DNA from: an uncultured Gammaproteobacteria bacterium
GTDB lineage: Bacteria; Pseudomonadota; Gammaproteobacteria; Nitrosococcales; Methylophagaceae
Direction of reading: 5' to 3'
Assembly (NCBI GenBank): GCA_913058195.1
Contig: CAJXPP010000044.1
Location: 1-12,503 of the forward strand
Length of the DNA: 12,503 nucleotides
Shown here: positions 7,627-12,503 of the stretch, piece by piece
Numbering within the stretch: position 1 is the first letter of the stretch
How the letters are laid out: every line of letters begins with the position of its first letter
Notes under the pieces: generated by a model
Told to the model about the DNA's origin: nothing
Databases searched by the model: none
The model's input: the letters and a program-made list of their open reading frames with translations, nothing else
Translations under genes and position numbers: made by a program

Positions 7627-7842
7627 TTAGTAATGCGGTGGAACTTCATGTTGCTGACCATTACCTTGATGCGTGGATGTTTGCATGGTGCTCATTTGTA
7701 CTTTCAAGGTTTCAACGGCTAATTCCAAGCGAGCAATTTGGTCTTGTTGACCAATAATTACTTGATTGAGATCTTCCAACAAACCATCTTGAAATGATAG
7801 CTTCATTTGCAAATCAATAATTGCCTCTTCTGAATTAGCCAT
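7627..7842 (-). CDS. slyX: SlyX family protein
   Basis: This is a 71-residue, cytoplasmic, probably coiled-coil protein. Residues 1 to about 50 show heptad-like hydrophobic spacing in an acidic, Gln-rich helix (LQMKLSFQDGLLEDLNQVII, then QDQIARLELAVETLKVQM). The end HEVPPHY is the hallmark C-terminus of the family, which in E. coli is 72 residues ending in PPHY. The molecular role of SlyX is not known, and an adapter or oligomerisation role is only an inference from the coiled coil. The ATG at 7842 shares one base with the metH TAA stop (TAATG on the - strand), so it is probably translated by coupling with metH. A weak GGTGA lies about eight bases before it, inside metH. The TAA stop is at 7629-7627. 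Confidence 0.92.
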   Translation of the reverse strand: MANSEEAIIDLQMKLSFQDGLLEDLNQVIIGQQDQIARLELAVETLKVQMSTMQTSTHQGNGQQHEVPPHY

Positions 7843-10800
7843 TAGTCATCACCATCATAAGATAAAGCAGGCCCTAACCAACGTTCCGCCACATCCATTG
7901 ACCAGCCTTTACGCTGTGCGTAATCTTCAACTTGATCTTGGTCGATTTTACCCAAACCAAAATAACGTGATTCTGGGTGTGCCAAATAGAAGCCGCTCAC
8001 AGCTGCAGTTGGTAACATGGCAAAGCTTTCGGTAATTGTCATTCCTGCATTTTTCTCAGGTTCTAACAATTGCCATAATAAGCCTTTTTCTGTGTGGTCT
8101 GGGCAAGCGGGATAGCCCGGTGCAGGACGAACACCTTGATACTTTTCGTTGATTAAGTCTTCATTATCTAAGCCTTCATCATTTACATAGCCCCAATAAT
8201 CTTTACGTACTAACTCGTGCAAACGCTCAGCAAAGGCTTCGGCTAAACGATCTGCTAAGGCTTTGAGCATAATGCTTTGATAGTCATCATGATCATTTTC
8301 AAAGCGCGCCACATGTTCATCAATACCGATACCTGCTGTTACGGCGAATGAACCAATATAGTCTTGCACGCCACTTTTTTTCGGCGCTAAGAAATCAGCT
8401 AATGCTGCATTAGGACGCCCCGGCGGGCGCTCTGTTTGTTGACGAAGACTGCGTAATGTCATTAATACTTCAGTGCGACTTTCATCGGTATACACTTCCA
8501 TATCATCATCATTAACGCTATTGGCTGGGAATAGGCCAAATACCGCACGCGCTTTTAGCCATTTTTCATCAACGATTTTAGTCAACATTTTTTTAGCATC
8601 ACGGAATAAATCAGTCGCATGTACGCCGACAATTTCATCTTCTAAAATACGTGGATATTTACCTGCTAATTCCCACGATTTAAAGAATGGCGTCCAGTCG
8701 ATACGTTCAACTAAATCAGATAGTGGATAATCATCCAAGGTTTGAACACCTAATTTTTTAGGAATAGTGGGCTGATATGCCTGCCAATCAATTTTAGTTT
8801 TATTGGCACGTGCATCCGCTATTTTTAATTGACGGCGTGTACTCTTTCGCCCTTTGTGACGTGCACGTTTATCTGCGTAATCAGCTTTTACTTTGGCCAT
8901 GAAGTCATCACGTGAATCAGGGCCAACTAGGTTTTGGGCTACACCAACTGCACGTGAGGCATCTTTCACATAGACACTACAACCATGGTAGTTTTGCTCA
9001 ATTTTCACTGCGGTGTGAATTAATGATGTGGTCGCACCACCAATCATTACCGGAATATCAAAACCTAAACGTTCCATTTCTTTAGCAACATGTACCATTT
9101 CATCAAGTGATGGTGTGATCAGACCCGATAAACCAATAATATCGACGTTTTGTTCTTTAGCCACTTCTAAAATTTTAGCTGCTGGCACCATCACACCAAG
9201 ATCAATAATCTCGAAGTTATTACACTGCAATACTACGCCGACGATATTCTTACCTATATCATGTACATCACCCTTCACGGTCGCCATTAAGATCTTGCCG
9301 TTATTAGTACTTTCGTCGCCTTCTTCTTTTTCGTCTTCAATATACGGCATCAAATACGCTACGGCTTTTTTCATAACCCGTGCAGATTTAACCACCTGCG
9401 GTAAGAACATCTTGCCTTCACCGAATAAGTCACCGACTACGTTCATGCCGTCCATTAACGAGCCTTCAATCACATGTAGCGGCTTAGCAGCATTTTGGCG
9501 AGCTAATTCAGTGTCGTCTTCAATATATTCAGTGATACCTTTTACTAAGGCGTGTTCTAAGCGCTTTTCAACTGGCCAGCTGCGCCATTCAAGATCTTCA
9601 ACTTTCTCAACTGTTTTACCATCGCCTTTATATTTAGCAGCAATGTCTAATAAACGTTCTGTTGAATCATCACGACGGTTTAAGACTACATCTTCAACTC
9701 GTTCACGTAATTCCTCTGGCAGATCATCATAAATTGCCAATTGACCGGCATTGACGATCCCCATATCCATACCTGCTTTCACAGCGTGATATAAAAATAC
9801 CGCATGAATCGCTTCACGTATCGGGTTATTACCTCGGAATGAGAATGATACATTACTAACGCCACCACTAATCATCGCGTGAGGTAATGCTTGTTTAATA
9901 TCTTTTACTGCTTCGATGAAATCAACGGCGTAATTATTGTGCTCTTCAATACCAGTAGCAATCGCAAAAATATTAGGATCAAAGATAATATCTTCAGGTG
10001 GAAAGCCGACTTTTTTGGTCAAAATTTCATACGAACGGGTACAAATCTCACGCTTACGTTTACGAGTATCAGCTTGGCCTACTTCATCAAAGGCCATGAC
10101 AATTACCGCAGCACCGTAGCGTCGCACTAATTTAGCCTGTTCGATGAACTTTTCTTCGCCCTCTTTCATGCTAATCGAGTTGACGATGCCTTTACCTTGG
10201 ATACATTTTAGGCCAGCTTCGATCACTTCCCATTTAGAGGAATCAATCATGATCGGCACACGGCTGATATCTGGCTCAGAGGCAATCAAGTTTAGGAAAG
10301 TCACCATGGCTTCTTTCGAATCCAACATGCCTTCATCCATATTGATATCGATAATAGGCGCACCACTTTCTACTTGTTGACGTGCAACATCTAAAGCCGC
10401 GTCGTAATCACCTTCTTTAATCAATCGAGCAAAACGTGCAGAACCGGTGACGTTAGTACGTTCACCGACATTGACATAAAGACTTTCTGGCGTAATCGTA
10501 AACGGTTCAAGACCACTTAAACGACAGTAATGGTTATTTTCAACAGGAACACGTGGCGCAATGCCATCAACGGCTTCGGCAATCGCTCTGATATGTGCTG
10601 GTGATGTACCACAGCAACCGCCGACAATATTTAAAAAGCCCGACTGCGCCCATTCTTTCATTTGTTCAGCCATAACTTCTGGCGACTCATCATATTCACC
10701 AAACTCATTTGGCAATCCTGCATTTGCATGTGCGCTGACATGGCAGGTGACTGTACCTGATAAGTCTTCAATATACTGGCGTAATTGGGCTGCTCCTAAT

Positions 10801-11543
10801 GCACAGTTCAAACCGATACTAATTGGTTGAGTATGTGACAATGAATTCCAAAATGCTTCGGCAGTTTGGCCTGAAAGTGTCCGTCCACTGGCATCGGTAA
10901 TTGTGCCCGAAATCATAATGGGCAATTGAATATCATTTTGGTCAAAATAAGTTTCAATCGCAAATAAAGCTGCTTTCGCATTTAAGGTATCAAAAACGGT
11001 TTCGACTAAAAGAAAGTCTGCTCCGCCATCAACCAATCCTGCGATAGATTCTAAGTAAGATTCAACCAGTTCATCGTAGTTTACATTTCGAAATCCTGGA
11101 TTATTTACATCAGGTGAAATGCTTGCTGTGCGGTTTGTTGGGCCTAAAACACCTGCTACAAAACGAGGCTTATCTGGATTTTCGCTAGTAAATTCATCTG
11201 CAATGGCCCGAGCCAATTGGGCTGACGCTTTATTTAACTCATAAGCCAGCTCTTCCATCTGATAATCAGCCATCGCGATGGATGTACCGTTAAAAGTATT
11301 GGTTTCAACAATATCAGCACCCGCTTCAAAATAAGCACGATGAATATCGCTAATAATCTTGGGCTGCGTTAGTGACAATAAGTCATTGTTTCCCTTAACA
11401 TCACAACCATGTTCAGCAAATCGTTCGCCACGGTAATCGTCTTCTTCTAACTGATAACTTTGTATCATCGTCCCCATCGCACCATCAAGGATCAAAATGC
11501 GTTGCGTTAGTAGCTGGTGAATTTGATGTGTTGTTACGGACAA
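7842..11543 (-). CDS. metH: Cobalamin-dependent methionine synthase MetH
   Basis: MetH transfers the methyl group of 5-methyltetrahydrofolate through cobalamin to homocysteine, giving methionine. All four modules are present in the 1233 residues. The homocysteine domain (about 1-330) has zinc ligands Cys247 (GLNCALG) and Cys310-Cys311 (GGCCGT). The folate domain starts with VNVGERTNVTGS (357-368). The cobalamin domain has DVHDIG with His761 as the lower cobalt ligand. The C-terminal activation domain binds S-adenosylmethionine through RPAPGYPACP (Arg1139). The start is TTG at 11543-11541, eight bases after AGGAA (11556-11552). With it the three zinc cysteines fall on exactly the E. coli numbers and R15-I-L-I-L aligns. 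A TTG at 11564 would add seven residues and lacks a Shine-Dalgarno site. metH is the first gene of metH-slyX-tmcA. Cobalamin must be made or imported by this organism. Confidence 0.99.
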   Translation of the reverse strand: MSVTTHQIHQLLTQRILILDGAMGTMIQSYQLEEDDYRGERFAEHGCDVKGNNDLLSLTQPKIISDIHRAYFEAGADIVETNTFNGTSIAMADYQMEELAYELNKASAQLARAIADEFTSENPDKPRFVAGVLGPTNRTASISPDVNNPGFRNVNYDELVESYLESIAGLVDGGADFLLVETVFDTLNAKAALFAIETYFDQNDIQLPIMISGTITDASGRTLSGQTAEAFWNSLSHTQPISIGLNCALGAAQLRQYIEDLSGTVTCHVSAHANAGLPNEFGEYDESPEVMAEQMKEWAQSGFLNIVGGCCGTSPAHIRAIAEAVDGIAPRVPVENNHYCRLSGLEPFTITPESLYVNVGERTNVTGSARFARLIKEGDYDAALDVARQQVESGAPIIDINMDEGMLDSKEAMVTFLNLIASEPDISRVPIMIDSSKWEVIEAGLKCIQGKGIVNSISMKEGEEKFIEQAKLVRRYGAAVIVMAFDEVGQADTRKRKREICTRSYEILTKKVGFPPEDIIFDPNIFAIATGIEEHNNYAVDFIEAVKDIKQALPHAMISGGVSNVSFSFRGNNPIREAIHAVFLYHAVKAGMDMGIVNAGQLAIYDDLPEELRERVEDVVLNRRDDSTERLLDIAAKYKGDGKTVEKVEDLEWRSWPVEKRLEHALVKGITEYIEDDTELARQNAAKPLHVIEGSLMDGMNVVGDLFGEGKMFLPQVVKSARVMKKAVAYLMPYIEDEKEEGDESTNNGKILMATVKGDVHDIGKNIVGVVLQCNNFEIIDLGVMVPAAKILEVAKEQNVDIIGLSGLITPSLDEMVHVAKEMERLGFDIPVMIGGATTSLIHTAVKIEQNYHGCSVYVKDASRAVGVAQNLVGPDSRDDFMAKVKADYADKRARHKGRKSTRRQLKIADARANKTKIDWQAYQPTIPKKLGVQTLDDYPLSDLVERIDWTPFFKSWELAGKYPRILEDEIVGVHATDLFRDAKKMLTKIVDEKWLKARAVFGLFPANSVNDDDMEVYTDESRTEVLMTLRSLRQQTERPPGRPNAALADFLAPKKSGVQDYIGSFAVTAGIGIDEHVARFENDHDDYQSIMLKALADRLAEAFAERLHELVRKDYWGYVNDEGLDNEDLINEKYQGVRPAPGYPACPDHTEKGLLWQLLEPEKNAGMTITESFAMLPTAAVSGFYLAHPESRYFGLGKIDQDQVEDYAQRKGWSMDVAERWLGPALSYDGDD

Positions 11544-11551
11544 AGTATAAG

Positions 11552-11556
11552 TTCCT
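11552..11556 (-). promoter_or_regulatory. Shine-Dalgarno site that decides the metH start
   Basis: AGGAA on the - strand, eight bases before the TTG at 11543. It lies downstream of the other TTG candidate at 11564, so it can only serve the 11543 start. Confidence 0.75.
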
Positions 11557-11586
11557 ATTGACAAAAAGTTCCAAAAGTAACCGCAT

Positions 11587-11595
11587 ATTATATCA
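11587..11595 (-). promoter_or_regulatory. Candidate extended -10 promoter of metH
   Basis: On the - strand TGA-TATAAT is a consensus -10 hexamer (11592-11587) with the TGN extension (11595-11593). No good -35 hexamer is found 16-18 bases upstream, as is common for extended -10 promoters, and A/T tracts lie further upstream. Transcription would start near 11580, leaving a leader of about 37 bases. That is too short for a cobalamin or SAM riboswitch. Confidence 0.6.
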
Positions 11596-11610
11596 GAATG
11601 AATAAAGCTA

Positions 11611-11637
11611 TTTTTTGCTAAAAAAAGAACCGTTTTT
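11611..11637. promoter_or_regulatory. Phased A/T tracts between divergent promoters (possible UP element)
   Basis: Runs T6 (11611-11616), A7 (11620-11626) and T5 (11633-11637) are centred 10 to 12 bases apart, close to one helical turn. Relative to the inferred metH start they lie at about -34 to -55. Relative to the candidate phoH start they lie at about -42 to -63. Such tracts can curve DNA or bind the RNA polymerase alpha subunit. Confidence 0.4.
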
Positions 11638-11640
11638 ATC

Positions 11641-11670
11641 TTGTATTATCGAATAACTTTAGCTCATAAT
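11641..11670 (+). promoter_or_regulatory. Candidate promoter of the PIN-PhoH gene
   Basis: TTGTAT (11641-11646), an 18-base spacer, then CATAAT (11665-11670). The -10 matches five of six consensus bases and the -35 only three of six (TTG). It would start transcription near 11677, about 45 bases before the ATG. A second weak possibility is TTGCAA at 11676-11681 with TCTAAT at 11701-11706, spaced 19 bases apart. Confidence 0.35.
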
Positions 11671-11700
11671 CATAGTTGCAAAACAGTGTTGGTCTTAAAT

Positions 11701-11710
11701 TCTAATTAGA
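11701..11710. repeat. 10-bp palindrome next to the phoH ribosome site
   Basis: TCTAATTAGA is a perfect palindrome directly before the AAAGGAA Shine-Dalgarno site (11711-11717). It could be a small operator, but palindromes of this size are expected by chance several times in a window of this length. Confidence 0.35.
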
Positions 11711-11722
11711 AAAGGAATATTG

Positions 11723-12483
11723 ATGATTAAACGTGTAATCACTGGTAAACGTCTGTTTGTTCTCGATACAAATGTGCTTATGCACGATCCCACTGCCCTA
11801 TACCGCTTCAATGAGCATGATATTTTTCTGCCTATGGTGGTATTAGAAGAACTCGATAATGGTAAAAAAGGCTTATCGGAAGTATCTCGTAATGTGCGTC
11901 AAGTTACTCGCACTCTAGATGACTTGATGTTGCAGGCTGGCGATACAGAATCGATGGTCAATGGTATTCAGCTTCCTAGCATAGCTAACGACGATGATAG
12001 TGTATCGACAGGCCGCTTATTTTTTCAAACCAGCCAAATGATTCAAGACTTACCAAAAGAGTTACCAGGTTCTAAAGCCGATAATGAAATTCTAGGCATT
12101 GCCATGAGTTTGCAAGAAGCTAAACCTGATGTGACTGTGACCCTAGTTTCTAAAGATATCAATCTTCGCATTAAGGCAACCGTATTAGGTATCCATGCTG
12201 AAGACTATTACAACGATAAGGTCCTAGATGATGTTGATTTATTGTATTTAGGTGCCAGTGAACTTAAGGCTGATTTTTGGGATGATCTCAATGGGCTAGA
12301 ATCTTGGCTGGACGAAGGCCACACTTTTTATAAAGTCGAAGGTGATGTCGTCAATGATTGGTATCCGAACGAACTTATCTACTCATCAGAAGAAACAAAT
12401 GCTATTGAAGCTGTTGTTCGTGGCAAAACAGAGTCAACAGCCCATATTGAACTCATTTATGATTACCGAAAAGCATCTCATGC
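11723..12483 (+). CDS. PIN-PhoH fusion protein, N-terminal part (truncated by fragment end)
   Basis: This is the first 253 codons of a PhoH-family protein of the type with an N-terminal PIN nuclease-like domain and a C-terminal PhoH ATPase, proposed to be an RNA-directed helicase/RNase (PhoH2-like). The PIN fold is clear. FVLDTNVLMHDP carries Asp15, VVLEELDNGKKG carries Glu43, GSKADNEILGIA carries Asp120 and LVSKDINLRIKA carries Asp145, which together form the usual acidic metal-binding set. Residues about 160-253 are the linker that leads to the ATPase. The sequence stops at YRKASHA, just before the segment expected to open the ATPase domain, so no Walker motifs are visible. Codons after 12483 (reading CLLYTS) are adapter. 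ATG at 11723 is supported by AAAGGAA at 11711-11717. The gene is divergent from metH. Its biological role in this organism cannot be told from the sequence. Confidence 0.92.
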
Positions 12484-12503
12484 CTGTCTCTTATACACAT
12501 CTG
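12484..12503 (-). other. Illumina Nextera Read 1-side adapter (artefact)
   Basis: Bases 12484-12502 are the reverse complement of the 19-bp Tn5 mosaic end, and the final G fits the Read 1 (P5-side) adapter rather than the Read 2 adapter. It is not genomic. It replaces the continuation of the PIN-PhoH reading frame with the adapter-derived residues CLLYTS. Confidence 0.97.

Noticed and set aside
9028..9732. 234-codon open frame on the + strand opposite metH
   Set aside because: It is antisense to the conserved cobalamin domain and its neighbours, with no family resemblance. It is a shadow of the metH codons. The other + strand frames at 8473-10830 fail for the same reason.
11620..11637. A7...T5 stretch as a terminator hairpin
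   Set aside because: The arms are only A/T pairs, the region lies between two divergent genes, and there is nothing there to terminate.
11544..11722. Cobalamin or SAM riboswitch, MetJ box or MetR site before metH
   Set aside because: The leader after the inferred promoter is about 37 bases. I found no AGACGTCT-like repeats and no TGAA-N5-TTCA site.
1..12503. Inverted 19-bp Tn5 mosaic ends at both ends, looking like a 12.4-kb transposon
   Set aside because: The mosaic ends are attached to Illumina adapter and index bases and the interior is ordinary chromosomal genes with no transposase. They come from tagmentation.

Overview
This window is an assembled DNA fragment of about 12.4 kb from a gammaproteobacterium, carrying untrimmed Illumina Nextera adapter at both ends (1-46 and 12484-12503). 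The biological sequence is therefore 47-12483. The organism call rests on the mannose-sensitive haemagglutinin (MSHA) type IV pilus gene order, on SlyX, on a TmcA of E. coli length, and on a MetH that matches the E. coli enzyme residue for residue at its key sites. The DNA is visibly AT-rich. I cannot name a genus. A free-living aquatic bacterium is plausible because MSHA pili are common in such organisms.

Left part (47-5576, + strand): the 3' end of an MSHA pilus operon, in the order mshC (cut by the fragment edge), mshD, mshO, mshP, mshQ. The genes overlap by a few bases at each junction from mshD onward, so they are probably one translationally coupled transcript. MshC, D and O are minor pseudopilins with prepilin leaders. 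MshP is a pseudopilin-like protein without Glu5. MshQ is a 1208-residue secreted protein with a signal peptide, a MAM-like beta-sandwich, a LamG-like module and the MshQ/DUF6701 C-terminal region. It is a good candidate for a surface or pilus-associated adhesin.

Middle part (5573-11543, - strand): a three-gene operon metH-slyX-tmcA, converging on mshQ with a 4-base overlap of the stop codons. MetH makes methionine (cobalamin-dependent), SlyX is a small coiled-coil protein of unknown role, and TmcA acetylates the wobble cytidine of elongator tRNA-Met. Two of the three genes therefore concern methionine supply and decoding. metH appears to start at a TTG codon behind a good Shine-Dalgarno site and an extended -10 promoter.

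Right part (11723-12483, + strand): the 5' portion of a gene for a PIN-PhoH fusion protein, divergent from metH and cut by the fragment end just before the PhoH ATPase domain. The 179-bp divergent intergenic region holds both candidate promoters and a set of phased A/T tracts between them.

No RNA genes, CRISPR arrays, prophage or insertion sequences were seen. I find no undescribed multi-gene system here. The main points of interest are the adapter artefacts, the architecture of MshQ, the methionine-themed operon and some small inverted repeats at gene boundaries.
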